38,678 nucleotides of DNA from Alphaproteobacteria bacterium. Lineage in GTDB: Bacteria; Pseudomonadota; Alphaproteobacteria; SHVW01. Shown one piece after another: positions 25,447-38,206 of the stretch. Within the stretch, counting starts at the first letter, position 1, and every line of letters starts with the position of its first letter. The notes under the pieces are model-generated. The model saw only the letters and a list, made by a program, of their open reading frames with translations, was not told the origin of the DNA and searched no databases. Position numbers and translations under genes: made by a program. The stretch is taken from NCBI GenBank assembly GCA_009694085.1, contig SHVW01000011.1, forward strand, positions 1 through 38,678. Reading direction: 5' to 3'.

Positions 25447-27968
25447 TGCCCGCGCTGCCGCGCCTGCCCCGCGATCTGGCGATCGTCGCGGCCGCTTTGG
25501 TGGCGTTGCCCTTCGCGCTGTCGATGATCGGGCTCGGCGTGACCTCGGCGACCGAGGTCGTGGTGTTCGCCATCGCCTGCATGGCGCTCAACGTCCTGGT
25601 CGGACAGACCGGCCTGGTTTCGTTCGGCCATGGCGCGTGGTTCGGTCTGGCCGCCTATGCCGCCGGCCTGCTCCAGCGCAACGTCTTTCCCGGCTCGCTC
25701 ATATTGCCGGCCACGATCGGGCTTGTGATCGTCGGCCTGATCGCGCTCACCTTCGGATTCCTGATCCTGCGCCGGCGCGGCGTGTATTTCTCGCTGCTGA
25801 CCTTGGCCATTTCGGCCATGCTCTATGTCGTCGCTTTCCGCTGGACCGCCGTTACCGGCGGCGAGGACGGGCTGGGCGGCATCGTGCGTCCGGTTTGGCT
25901 TGGCGTCAGCCTGGAGCCCTCGCTCCACTACTATGTCGTCGTCGCCGCGATCGGCTTCGCCGTGACCTTCGCGCTCTGGCGTTTCCACGGTTCGCCCGTG
26001 GGCACCGTGCTGGTCGCCATCCGCGAGAACGAGCAGCGCGCGCGCTTCCTCGGCTACCCGACCGACCGCTACAAGCTGCTGGCCTTCATCGTGTCGGCGA
26101 CGCTCACCGGGCTCGCCGGCATCCTGCTGCTGTTCAACAACCGCATGACCTCGGCGGACCCGATCTCGGTCGCCTTTTCCGGCGAGTTGCTGGCCATGGT
26201 GGTGATCGGCGGCATGCGCAGTTTCCTCGGCCCGGCGCTGGGCGCGCTGTTCTTCGTCATCTTCCGCGACTACCTATCCAGCGCGACCGAGAACTGGCTA
26301 TTCTTTTTCGGCCTACTTTTCGTGCTGTTCATCGTGTTTTCGCCGACCGGCCTGGTCGGCCTGGGCGCGCGGTTGCTGGCACCCTGGCGCAAGCAGCCCG
26401 TGGAAGACGCCGCCATGGCTGGACGCCTGGCCGGCGCCATCACCCTGCCCGACTTCCTCAAGCCGGCCGATCGCGTCGACACCATCCTGACCGTCGCCGG
26501 CATCTCCAAAAGCTATGGCGGCATTCGGGCGGTGCAAGGCGTCAGCTTTGCCGTGCGCGACCGTTCGCTCCACGCCTTGATCGGCCCGAACGGCGCGGGC
26601 AAGACCTCGGCATTCAACTTGATCTCCGGCATGTTCGCGCCCGACGCCGGCACGGTCACGCTCGCCGGCCGCGACATCGCCGGCCTGCCGCCCGAAGCCG
26701 CCGCGACAGCCGGTATCGGGCGTTCCTTCCAGATCACCAATTTGTTTCCTCAATTGTCGGTTCTGGAGAATGTCCGCCTCGCGGCCCAAGCCCGCGATGC
26801 CAGGCGCTTCGATCCCTGGTCGACCGCCCACACGCTCACCTGCGTCAACCGCGAGACCACCGAAATCCTGCGCACCATGGGACTGGCGGGGGTCGAGACC
26901 GCAACAGCTGCGTCGCTCTCCTATGGCGGTCAACGCCTGCTCGACATGTCGCTGGCGCTCGCCAGCCGGCCGCGCATCCTTTTGCTGGACGAGCCGCTCG
27001 CCGGCCTCGCCGCCGCCGAGCGCGACCGGGTCGGGCGCCTGATCAAGACGATCTCCGCCGACATCCCGGTCCTGCTGGTCGAGCACGACATCGACCGCGT
27101 CTTTGAGCTGGCCGACGCGGTCACGGTGATGAACGAGGGCGAGATCCTGATCGATGGCTCGGTCGAGGATGCACGCTCCTCTCCGCGCGTGCAGGAAGTT
27201 TATATCGGCACGGGCGCCAAGGCGCTCGCCGACAAGGCGCGCCCCTCGGCCGCGCGCGAAACCGTCCTGCTCCGCCTGGAAGATATCAACGCCTTCTATG
27301 GCAAGAGCCACATCCTGCACGACGTCTCGTTCGACGTGCATGACAAGGAAATCGTCGCCCTGCTAGGGCGCAACGGCGCCGGCAAATCCACTCTGCTCAA
27401 GGCGATCGTCGGCATCGTCCCGCCGGCCTCCGGTCGGCTGACGCTCGACGGCGGCCCCCTGGCCCAGCTTCCGGCCGCCGCCATCACGCGGCGCGGCGTG
27501 AGCTACGTGCCCCAAGGGCGCGGCCTGTTCGCCGGCATGTCGGTGGCGGACAACATGGAGCTCGGCCGCCTCAAGCGGCGCAACGGCGCCGGCGTCCACT
27601 GGGACGACGACAAGATTTTCTCCGTCTTCCCGCGCATCCGCGAACGCTGGCGCACCCCGGCCGACTATCTCTCCGGCGGCGAACAGCAGATGGTGGCGGT
27701 CGCCCGGGCGCTGTCCGGCGACACCCGCGTCTTGCTGCTCGACGAGCCGTTCGAGGGCTTGGCCCCGGCGGTGATCGAGGAATTGTTCGAGGCTTTCGAC
27801 CGCTTGCGCCAAGAGGTCGCCATCGTGATCGTCGATCACCATCTCGACCTCGCGCTCGCGCTCTCCGATCGCACGGTGGCGCTCGAGCGCGGCCAGGTCA
27901 TTCATGTCGGACCGTCGCGCGCGCTGAGCGAAGACCTCGATCTCCGGCGCAAAGTGCTCTGGCTGTAG
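25443..27968 (+). CDS. Fused Liv-type permease and two ABC ATPases (LivM-LivG-LivF in one chain)
   Basis: An 841-residue polypeptide joining three proteins that are usually separate. Residues 1 to about 320 are the LivM permease (MALNVLVGQTGLVSFGHGAW, LLRRRGVYFSLLTLA-like core, VVIGGMRSFLGPALGALFF). Residues about 345-595 are LivG, with Walker A GPNGAGKTSA (Ser instead of the usual second Thr), signature LSYGGQRLLDMSLAL, and Walker B ILLLDEPLAGL. Residues about 605-841 are LivF, with Walker A GRNGAGKSTLLK, signature LSGGEQQMVAVARAL, and Walker B VLLLDEPFEGLAP. The frame is continuous, without an internal stop. The start at 25443 overlaps the LivH stop as ATGA. The complex would then need only LivH, this chain and the binding protein. 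Confidence 0.93.
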   Translation: MMPALPRLPRDLAIVAAALVALPFALSMIGLGVTSATEVVVFAIACMALNVLVGQTGLVSFGHGAWFGLAAYAAGLLQRNVFPGSLILPATIGLVIVGLIALTFGFLILRRRGVYFSLLTLAISAMLYVVAFRWTAVTGGEDGLGGIVRPVWLGVSLEPSLHYYVVVAAIGFAVTFALWRFHGSPVGTVLVAIRENEQRARFLGYPTDRYKLLAFIVSATLTGLAGILLLFNNRMTSADPISVAFSGELLAMVVIGGMRSFLGPALGALFFVIFRDYLSSATENWLFFFGLLFVLFIVFSPTGLVGLGARLLAPWRKQPVEDAAMAGRLAGAITLPDFLKPADRVDTILTVAGISKSYGGIRAVQGVSFAVRDRSLHALIGPNGAGKTSAFNLISGMFAPDAGTVTLAGRDIAGLPPEAAATAGIGRSFQITNLFPQLSVLENVRLAAQARDARRFDPWSTAHTLTCVNRETTEILRTMGLAGVETATAASLSYGGQRLLDMSLALASRPRILLLDEPLAGLAAAERDRVGRLIKTISADIPVLLVEHDIDRVFELADAVTVMNEGEILIDGSVEDARSSPRVQEVYIGTGAKALADKARPSAARETVLLRLEDINAFYGKSHILHDVSFDVHDKEIVALLGRNGAGKSTLLKAIVGIVPPASGRLTLDGGPLAQLPAAAITRRGVSYVPQGRGLFAGMSVADNMELGRLKRRNGAGVHWDDDKIFSVFPRIRERWRTPADYLSGGEQQMVAVARALSGDTRVLLLDEPFEGLAPAVIEELFEAFDRLRQEVAIVIVDHHLDLALALSDRTVALERGQVIHVGPSRALSEDLDLRRKVLWL

Positions 27969-28036
27969 GTAGTGTCAACCAAACCGGCAGCAGGCCAAAG
28001 TGGCGGCGGGCTGAGGCTGTAACATGAGGGGATAAC

Positions 28037-28972
28037 ATGCCATCGGTAGGAATCATCGGCGCCGGCCTGATCGGACGATCCTGGGTTATGGTGTTCGCGC
28101 GCGCGGGTTGGAAGGTCGCGCTGACCGACACCAGCGCCAAGGCCTTGGCAGCCGCACCTGGCCTGATCAAGACCGCGCTCGCCGACCAGAAGCGCCATGA
28201 CCTGGTGCGCGACGCCAAGGCGGCGCTGCGGCGCATTCGGGTCGTGCCGAGCCTGGAGGCGGCGGTTTCGGGCGCGGATTTCGTGCAGGAATGCGGGCCG
28301 GAAACCCTGGCCGCCAAGCGCCGGCTGTTTCGCGCCATCGACCGGGCCGCGCCGGCAAAGACCATCGTCGCATCCTCATCCTCGGCCATTGTCGCCTCGC
28401 GCTATACCAAGGAGCTGGCCGGCCGGGCGCGTTGCCTGGTCGCCCATCCCGTCAATCCGCCCCATCTGGTGCCGGTCGTCGAGCTGTGCGGCGCACCCTG
28501 GACCGCGGCGGCGACGATCGCGCGGGCGCGCGCGATCTACGAGGCCATTGGCCAGGTGCCGATCACTGTGTGCCGCGAGGTCGAGGGTTTTATCCTGAAC
28601 CGCCTGCAAGGCGCCTTGCTGGCCGAGGCCTTCCGTCTGGTCGGCCAGGGCTATGTCAGCGCCCAGGATTTGGACAAGACGATCAAGGATGGGCTGGGCC
28701 TTCGCTGGTCGTTCATGGGACCGTTCGAGACCATCGAACTCAATGCGCCCGGCGGCATCCCCGATTATTGCGCCCGCTATACCGGGTTCTATAAGCGGCT
28801 GGCGCGTAAACCGCCCAAGCCTGCCGTTTACGGCCGATCGAACGCGGCCCGCATCCTGAAATCCTGGAACGCGGTCCCGCCCGGCCGCCACGGCGCGAAA
28901 TCGCGCTGGCGCGACGAAAGACTGGCGGCCTTGCGTGCCCACAAACGCGCCCAAACCGCGTTTAAAGACTGA
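28037..28972 (+). CDS. Short 3-hydroxyacyl-CoA dehydrogenase family protein (carnitine dehydrogenase/lambda-crystallin-like)
   Basis: A 311-residue NAD-dependent dehydrogenase. The N-terminal Rossmann motif is VGIIGAGLIGRSWVMVFARAG, followed by DFVQECGPETLAAKRRLF, IVASSSSAIVAS and VAHPVNPPHLVPVVELC with the catalytic His of the family. The C-terminal helical domain begins EVEGFILNRLQGALLAEAFRLV. This short form with HPVNPPH in place of HFFNP is typical of L-gulonate 3-dehydrogenase/lambda-crystallin and L-carnitine dehydrogenase relatives, so the substrate may be a free hydroxy acid and not a CoA ester. GAGGGGATAAC precedes the ATG. It follows the transporter by 68 bases and leads the acyl-CoA genes. 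Confidence 0.88.
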   Translation: MPSVGIIGAGLIGRSWVMVFARAGWKVALTDTSAKALAAAPGLIKTALADQKRHDLVRDAKAALRRIRVVPSLEAAVSGADFVQECGPETLAAKRRLFRAIDRAAPAKTIVASSSSAIVASRYTKELAGRARCLVAHPVNPPHLVPVVELCGAPWTAAATIARARAIYEAIGQVPITVCREVEGFILNRLQGALLAEAFRLVGQGYVSAQDLDKTIKDGLGLRWSFMGPFETIELNAPGGIPDYCARYTGFYKRLARKPPKPAVYGRSNAARILKSWNAVPPGRHGAKSRWRDERLAALRAHKRAQTAFKD

Positions 28973-28983
28973 CCGGGGTCATC

Positions 28984-30150
28984 GTGGATTTCGCCCTGAC
29001 CGCCGAGCAACGCCTATTCGCCGATACAATCGCTCGGTTTGCCCGCGACTATCTCGCTGGCGGTGCGCTCGACCGCGCCCATGAACCGGCCTATCCCTTC
29101 GATGTCGCCAGGCTGATGGCGGCCCAGGGGTTGCTCGGCATCACCGTCCCGGCCACCCATGGCGGACAGGGCGGCACGCTGATGGATGCCGTCCTGGCAA
29201 TCGAACAAGTGGCGCTCGTCTGCCCGCGCAGCGCCGACGTTGTTCAAGCCGGCAATTTCAGCGCGATCCGCACGCTCGCCGAATATGCCAGCCCGGACCA
29301 ACGCCAACGTTTCCTGCCCGATCTATTGTCCGGCCGAAAACTGATCGCGCTGGGCATGAGCGAGCCCGAGGCGGGCTCGGCCGTTACCGAATTGCGCACG
29401 ACCGCGACGCCCGACGGCACGGGCTACCGCATCAATGGCTCCAAGGTGTTCACCTCCAACAGCCCGGACGCCACGCTGTTCCTGATCTATGTCCGGTTTG
29501 GGCCGGGGTTGCGCGGCATCGGTTCCGTGCTGGTCGAGCGCGGCCGGCCCGGTTTTACCCTGGGAAAGCCGACCCGCTTTCATTCCGGCGACGATTGGTG
29601 CCAGCTCTATTTCGAGGATTGCCGGATCGAGGCGGCGGACGTGCTGCTCGGCCCAGGCGGTTTCAAGAAACAGATCGCCGGTTTCAATGTCGAGCGTATC
29701 GGCAATGCCGCGCGCTCCCTAGCGCTCGGCCGCCACGCCTTTAACCTGGCGCGAGGCTACGCCGGGCAACGCCGGCAATTCGGCCGCGCCATCTGCGAGT
29801 TCCAAGGCATCCAGTGGAAATTCGCCGAGATGCGCATGCAGCTCGATGCTGCCCAGCTCCTGCTCTACCGCGCCGCCGTCAACGCCGATGCCGGCCTGCC
29901 CGACGCCACGGAAACCTCGATCGCCAAGGCATTCTGCAATCGCGCCGGCCATGACGCGGCGAGCGAGGCGGTGCAGATCATGGGTGCCGCCGGCTTTTCC
30001 GAAAGCGCGCTCGCCGAGTACTGCCTGCGGCGCACCCGGGGCTGGATGATCGCGGGCGGCTCGATCGAAATCCTGAAGAACCGCATCGCCGAGGACGTGT
30101 TCGGCCGCGCCTTCCCCCAGCGGATGCAAGATGCCCGCACCGCCGAGTGA
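28984..30150 (+). CDS. Acyl-CoA dehydrogenase family protein
   Basis: A 388-residue FAD enzyme that introduces a double bond into an acyl-CoA. DFALTAEQRLFADTIARFARD opens the N-terminal helical domain, LIALGMSEPEAGSAVTELRT is the family signature around the flavin, and GYAGQRRQFGRAICEFQGIQWKFAEM belongs to the C-terminal domain. At the usual catalytic Glu site (Y/F-E-G-T) the sequence reads IAGGSIEILKN, but a Glu is present in NVERIG at the start of helix G, where isovaleryl-CoA dehydrogenase carries its base. It begins with GTG 12 bases after the previous stop and overlaps the next gene by 20 bases, so the three form one translation-coupled unit. Confidence 0.93.
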   Translation: MDFALTAEQRLFADTIARFARDYLAGGALDRAHEPAYPFDVARLMAAQGLLGITVPATHGGQGGTLMDAVLAIEQVALVCPRSADVVQAGNFSAIRTLAEYASPDQRQRFLPDLLSGRKLIALGMSEPEAGSAVTELRTTATPDGTGYRINGSKVFTSNSPDATLFLIYVRFGPGLRGIGSVLVERGRPGFTLGKPTRFHSGDDWCQLYFEDCRIEAADVLLGPGGFKKQIAGFNVERIGNAARSLALGRHAFNLARGYAGQRRQFGRAICEFQGIQWKFAEMRMQLDAAQLLLYRAAVNADAGLPDATETSIAKAFCNRAGHDAASEAVQIMGAAGFSESALAEYCLRRTRGWMIAGGSIEILKNRIAEDVFGRAFPQRMQDARTAE

Positions 30151-32203
30151 CCCCGGCCTATTCAAGGCGCTGTTCGAGCCAACATCGATCGCGCTGATCG
30201 GCGCCTCCGACGATCCGGCCAAGAATGCCGGACGGCCCCTGCGCTTTCTCAGGCGTCACGGCTATGCCGGCGCGATCTATCCCGTCAACCCGCAGCGCGC
30301 CACCATCCAGGGCGAGCGCGCCTATGCCAGCCTGGCCGACCTGCCCGGTCCGGTGGATCACGCCTATATCCTGCTCGGTGCCGATGCCGCGATTGCCGCC
30401 ATCGAGGCCTGCGCGTCGGTGCGCGTGCCCGTTGCCACCTTGCTGGCCGACGGTTTCGCCGAAGCCGGCACCAAGGGTGTCGAACGGCAACGCCGCCTGC
30501 TCGCCGCCGCCGCGAAGGGCGGGGTCCGTCTGGTCGGGCCGAATAGCCTGGGCATCGTCAACGCCGCGACTGGCCTCGCGCTCAGCGCCAACGCGGCACT
30601 CCAGGCCGAACGCCTGCTGCCCGGCAATCTCATGGTGCTGTCCCAGAGCGGCAGCCTGATCGGCACCCTATTATCCCGCGGCTTCGCGCGCGGCATCGGT
30701 TTCTCCAAGCTGATTTCGGTCGGCAACGAGGCCGATCTGGATATCGGTACGATCGGCAGCCTCGCCGTGGACGATCCGCAGACCGCGACTTTCTTGCTGT
30801 TCCTCGAAACTGTGCGCCAGCCGGAACGGCTTTCTGCCTTCGCGCGCCGGGCACATGAAGCAGGCAAGCCCATCCTCGCCTATGTCCTCGGCCGCTCCGA
30901 TCTGGGCCAGGAACTTGCGGTCTCCCATACCGGCGCGCTGGTCGGCTCGCGCACCGCGCTGACCGCCTTCCTGGCCGATCGCGGCATCGCGCGGGTCGAT
31001 TGCCTGGAAACGCTGATCGAGGCGCCGGCACTGTTCATGGGCCGACATCCCCTTGGGCGCCCAGGCGCGGTCGGCATTGTCACCACAACGGGCGGTGGCG
31101 GCGCCATGATCGCCGACGGGCTTGGCGGTGCCGGCGTCACCGTCGCCGCCCCCTCGCCAGCTACGCGGAATGCGTTGGTTGCCGCCGGCATTGCCGACGC
31201 AGGCGGCCGGATCGTCGATGTCACCCTGGCCGGCACGCGGCCGGAGATCATGACCGCCGCGCTCCGTGCCATGATAGTTGCACCGGAATTCGATCTGATC
31301 GTCAGCGTGGTCGGCTCATCGGCTCAGTTTTACCCCGAACTCGCGGCCGACCCGGTCGCCGCCGCCGCGAAAAGTGCTAGCAAGCCAGTCAGCGTCTTTG
31401 CCGTACCGGAGGCACCGACCACGCTGGAGCGGCTTGCGCGTGCGGGCGTGCCCGCTTTCCGCACGCCAGAGTCCTGTGTCGATGCCGTCCGCGCCTTCCT
31501 TGTCTGGCGACAACCACGGACGCGGCCGTCCGCCGCCACCTTCATTGCCGATGCAGCCCGTTCGATCGCCAACAGAGCTGGCATGCTCGACGAGCTTGAA
31601 GCGCTCACCCTGTTCGCCCGTCTTGGCATCGCCTGTACGCCCACAGTCTTTCTCGACGACGCCCCGCCAGCTATCGCCTATCCCGCAGCCGTAAAAATCT
31701 TGTCGCCGAGCATCGCGCATAAGACGGAAATCGGCGGCGTCGTCCTCGATCTGGCCGATGAAAGGGCTTTGCGCCAAGCAGCAAACGACCTGCGTAAACG
31801 GATTGCCAATAGCCGCGGCGTTCTGGCTCAGACCATGGAGTGCGGGTTAGGCGAGGCCCTGATCGGTTATCGCTGGGATCCGCAGGTCGGGCCGGTCGTG
31901 ACCGTTGCGCCCGGCGGCGTGTTGACCGAACTCTACGGCGATATCGCGGTCTGCCCCGCGCCGGTCGACGCGACAACCGCCGCCGACATGATCGCCATGA
32001 CGCGGGGGCTGCGCGCATTGACCGGCTACCGTAACCGACCGCGCGGCGATTTAGCTGCGCTGGCGGACGCCATCGCGCGGCTATCCCAACTCGCTTTCAT
32101 CCCCGCCGTACAGGAAGCCGAAATCAACCCGCTGATCGTGCGCGCCGATGGCGCAGGTATCGTTGCTGTGGACGGCCTCGCACGCCTAGAAACCACCGGA
32201 TAG
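30131..32203 (+). CDS. Acetate-CoA ligase (NDP-forming) family acyl-CoA synthetase
   Basis: A 690-residue fused acyl-CoA synthetase of the ADP/GDP-forming type, which makes a CoA thioester from a carboxylic acid through phosphohistidine intermediates. The N-terminal CoA-binding domain starts FEPTSIALIGASDDPAKNAGRPLRF and contains AIYPVNPQR. A succinyl-CoA-ligase-like part has VLSQSGSLIGTLLSRGFARG and the family motif AVSHTGALVGSRTAL. The last third is an ATP-grasp domain (YPAAVKILSPSIAHKTEIGGVVLDL, then AEINPLIVR). Its start lies inside the end of the acyl-CoA dehydrogenase gene, so the synthetase probably activates the acid that the dehydrogenase then oxidises. Confidence 0.92.
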   Translation: MPAPPSDPGLFKALFEPTSIALIGASDDPAKNAGRPLRFLRRHGYAGAIYPVNPQRATIQGERAYASLADLPGPVDHAYILLGADAAIAAIEACASVRVPVATLLADGFAEAGTKGVERQRRLLAAAAKGGVRLVGPNSLGIVNAATGLALSANAALQAERLLPGNLMVLSQSGSLIGTLLSRGFARGIGFSKLISVGNEADLDIGTIGSLAVDDPQTATFLLFLETVRQPERLSAFARRAHEAGKPILAYVLGRSDLGQELAVSHTGALVGSRTALTAFLADRGIARVDCLETLIEAPALFMGRHPLGRPGAVGIVTTTGGGGAMIADGLGGAGVTVAAPSPATRNALVAAGIADAGGRIVDVTLAGTRPEIMTAALRAMIVAPEFDLIVSVVGSSAQFYPELAADPVAAAAKSASKPVSVFAVPEAPTTLERLARAGVPAFRTPESCVDAVRAFLVWRQPRTRPSAATFIADAARSIANRAGMLDELEALTLFARLGIACTPTVFLDDAPPAIAYPAAVKILSPSIAHKTEIGGVVLDLADERALRQAANDLRKRIANSRGVLAQTMECGLGEALIGYRWDPQVGPVVTVAPGGVLTELYGDIAVCPAPVDATTAADMIAMTRGLRALTGYRNRPRGDLAALADAIARLSQLAFIPAVQEAEINPLIVRADGAGIVAVDGLARLETTG

Positions 32204-32244
32204 GGCTGGACAGCACGCCCGTAACCGGGACAGTTTGGCAAATC

Positions 32245-32985
32245 ATGACCTCGAATTTCCCATTGCCCTCGCCGCGCCTGCTCGATGCGGGCGAAGGCGC
32301 GCTGGTGGTGGAGTTCGGCACGGTCGTCGATCCCGACATCAGCGACCGCGTGCTGGCGCTCGATATCGCGCTCAACCAACTCGCGCTCGCCGGCGTGCGC
32401 GAGACCGTGCCGACCTATCGTTCGCTCATGATCCACTACGATCCGTTGCGGCTGGAGCGCGCCGATCTGATTGCCGCGGTCAAAACCATCGAAGCCGCGC
32501 CCCATGCCCGCCACATCCCGGCGAACCGCTGGACCATCCCGTGCTGCTACGACGTCCAACATGGGGAAGATCTCGGCCAAATCGCCGAGATGACCGGCCT
32601 CAGCACGGAGCGCGCCATCTCGCTCCATGCCGGTGCCACCTACCGCGTCTATATGTTCGGGTTCGCGCCCGGCTTTTGCTATCTCGGCGGCCTGCCGCCG
32701 GAGCTGGCGGTGTCGCGCCGCGCCACGCCCCGGCCGCCGACGCCGCCCAATGTGGTGACCATCGGCGGCGGGTTGGCGCTGGTGACGACCGTATCTATGC
32801 CGACGGGCTGGTGGTTGATCGGGCGCACGCCGGAGCGAATTTTTTCGCCCGCGCGCGAACCGAACTTCCTGGTCGCCGTGGGCGACGCCTTGCGCTTCGA
32901 GCCGATCGACAGAACCACTTTCGACTCGCTGGAAACACGCGCAGCGGCCGGCGAGATCGTGGCACGGCGGGAGAGGCTGGCATGA
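32245..32985 (+). CDS. pxpB: 5-oxoprolinase subunit PxpB (KipI-like)
   Basis: A 246-residue cytosolic protein of the allophanate hydrolase subunit 1/KipI family. Marks are LLDAGEGALVVEFG, YRSLMIHYDPLRL, IPCCYDVQHGEDLGQIAEMTGL and the conserved MFGFAPGFCYLGGLPPEL. In the PxpABC complex it helps split 5-oxoproline to glutamate with ATP. Its TGA overlaps the ATG of pxpC. PxpA (LamB/YcsF family) is not seen anywhere in the window, so the complex needs a partner encoded elsewhere, or the pair has a different job. Confidence 0.9.
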   Translation: MTSNFPLPSPRLLDAGEGALVVEFGTVVDPDISDRVLALDIALNQLALAGVRETVPTYRSLMIHYDPLRLERADLIAAVKTIEAAPHARHIPANRWTIPCCYDVQHGEDLGQIAEMTGLSTERAISLHAGATYRVYMFGFAPGFCYLGGLPPELAVSRRATPRPPTPPNVVTIGGGLALVTTVSMPTGWWLIGRTPERIFSPAREPNFLVAVGDALRFEPIDRTTFDSLETRAAAGEIVARRERLA

Positions 32986-34004
32986 CCGCGCTGATCGTGC
33001 ACGCCGCCGGCCCCGGCGTCACCATTCAGGACGAGGGACGCCATGGCTATCTCCGCTATGGCGTAACGGCGGCCGGACCGATGGACCCGCCAGCCCTTGC
33101 CACCGCCAATCGCGCGCTCGGCAATAGTCCCGGCGCCGCCGCCATCGAGGTCTCGCTCGGCGGCCTGGAGCTGAGCGCCGTCGATGGTCCTGTCGCGGTC
33201 GCCATTGCCGGCGGCGCTTTCAAGGTCGGCCTGGACGGTCGTGACCTTCCCGCTGCGGTCGCGGTACCGCTCGAACCGGACGCGCGGCTTACGATCAGGC
33301 CGGGCGCCGCCGGAGCCTGGTGCTACGTCGCCGTTGCCGGGCGCATCGATCTGGCCCCGGCGCTCGGCTCGCTCGCCACCCACACGCGTTCCGGCATCGG
33401 CGGGCTCCAGGGCCGCGCGCTGACTGCCGGCGATATCATTCCGATCGCGACCACACGCGCGGTTAACGCTCCCGCCGCCGCCATCGAGGCGCCCTGGCTC
33501 GACCGACCCGGCGATGTCATTCGCGTGGTTCTCGGCCCCCAGGACGACTATTTCGCGCCCGACCAGATCGCCGCCTTCCTCGTCGGGCTTTGGACTCTAT
33601 CGGGCCGCAGCGACCGCATGGCCTACCAACTCGACGGTCCGACCATCGCGCACGCCAAAGGCTTCAACATCGTGTCCGATGGCGTCACCCTCGGCGCCAT
33701 CCAAGTTCCCGGCCATGGCCGCCCGATCGTGCTGATGGCCGACCGCCAATCCACTGGCGGCTATCCCAAGATCGCTGCGGTGATCGGCACCGATTTCGGC
33801 AAGCTCGCCCAACTCCGCCCGGGCGCGCGGTTCGGTTTTGCCGCGGTATCGGTTGAGGAGGCGGTCAAGGCTCGACGCGTGCAGGCCGACTTTCTGGCAA
33901 AGCGGCCTGTGCTTCGCCCGCTGAGGCGAACCGAATTTCCCTCGGAATATCTGTTGGGAGTGAACTTGATCGATGGCGCGGTGGCAGAGGTTAATGAACT
34001 CTAA
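32982..34004 (+). CDS. pxpC: 5-oxoprolinase subunit PxpC (KipA-like)
   Basis: A 340-residue partner of PxpB, from the allophanate hydrolase subunit 2/KipA family. It shows VHAAGPGVTIQDEGRHGYLRYGV, TAAGPMDPPALATANRALGN, YVAVAGRIDLAP and the late GFNIVSDGVTLGAIQVPGHGRPIVLMADRQSTGGYPKIA, which is strongly conserved in the family. The ATG at 32982 overlaps the pxpB stop as ATGA, as is usual for the pair; the frame is open further upstream, but only as an overlap inside pxpB. It is the last gene of the plus-strand run and meets alaS head on. Confidence 0.92.
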   Translation: MTALIVHAAGPGVTIQDEGRHGYLRYGVTAAGPMDPPALATANRALGNSPGAAAIEVSLGGLELSAVDGPVAVAIAGGAFKVGLDGRDLPAAVAVPLEPDARLTIRPGAAGAWCYVAVAGRIDLAPALGSLATHTRSGIGGLQGRALTAGDIIPIATTRAVNAPAAAIEAPWLDRPGDVIRVVLGPQDDYFAPDQIAAFLVGLWTLSGRSDRMAYQLDGPTIAHAKGFNIVSDGVTLGAIQVPGHGRPIVLMADRQSTGGYPKIAAVIGTDFGKLAQLRPGARFGFAAVSVEEAVKARRVQADFLAKRPVLRPLRRTEFPSEYLLGVNLIDGAVAEVNEL

Positions 34005-34017
34005 GCAGGCTCCACCC

Positions 34018-34069
34018 ATCGAACCGCAACGCGGTTCGATCCTCCCCCGCGCTTGCGCGCGCGAGGGAG
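34018..34069. terminator. Paired hairpins between convergent pxpC and alaS
   Basis: A perfect 10-bp stem, 34018-34027 with 34031-34040 and a 3-base AAC loop, is followed at once by an imperfect GC-rich hairpin over 34042-34069 (CTCCC against GGGAG with GCGC inside). It fills the 72-base gap between two convergent stops, so it most likely ends transcription from both sides. Confidence 0.65.
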
Positions 34070-34076
34070 TGGGATT

Positions 34077-36737
<2,661 letters not shown>

Positions 36738-37049
36738 GGCTCAGAGGCTCGCGCGGGTCGCGGGGTTAACGCTCGATTCGTATGGAGTCGGCAAGGCCTA
36801 AACCGGCCGTTTACCGGGCATTCTTGCTCGCATATTCCGCCAGGCTTGTCACGCGGGCTTTCTAGCGTGGCAGGCACCTTAATGCCGACCAAAAAAATGC
36901 GGCCCGCCCCTTGCCGACCGCCGGGAGACCGGGTCGAAACCCGGGGTCCGGACGGCCCAGCGAGGAAGCGGGCCAACGGCTGAGGAGCGCCGCTATTGCC
37001 GCCGCCCAGGGCTGCGAACGCCAGGCGACGGGGTGAAATCTTGGGGATG
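36738..37049 (-). other. 312-base spacer between recA and alaS
   Basis: No coding frame here is convincing and recX is absent. A 6-bp stem with a CGAA loop (36931-36946) lies in a GC-rich stretch, and the minus strand has seven T residues at 36891-36897 that might end the recA transcript, but no strong hairpin stands directly before them. A leader or promoter for alaS should lie here. I see no tRNA or other recognisable RNA. Confidence 0.4.
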
Positions 37050-38111
<1,062 letters not shown>

Positions 38112-38171
38112 GATACCGGGCCCTCCTTATTCCACACGGCTCGGGCCATCTGCAACCCGAACCACCCTGAT

Positions 38172-38186
38172 GTACACAGTTTGTTC
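38172..38186. promoter_or_regulatory. LexA-like (SOS) box 1 upstream of recA
   Basis: On the plus strand this is GTAC-N7-GTTC, one base away from the alphaproteobacterial GTTC-N7-GTTC consensus. It is followed by TTATTT, as is box 2, and stands 61 bases upstream of the recA start in an A/T-rich region that fits a promoter. Confidence 0.6.
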
Positions 38187-38206
38187 TTATTTGAAAAGCG
38201 AAATTT

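Noticed and set aside
36931-36946. Hairpin resembling a tRNA T-arm in the recA-alaS spacer
   Set aside because: The loop has the wrong length for a T-arm and no other tRNA arms can be drawn around it.
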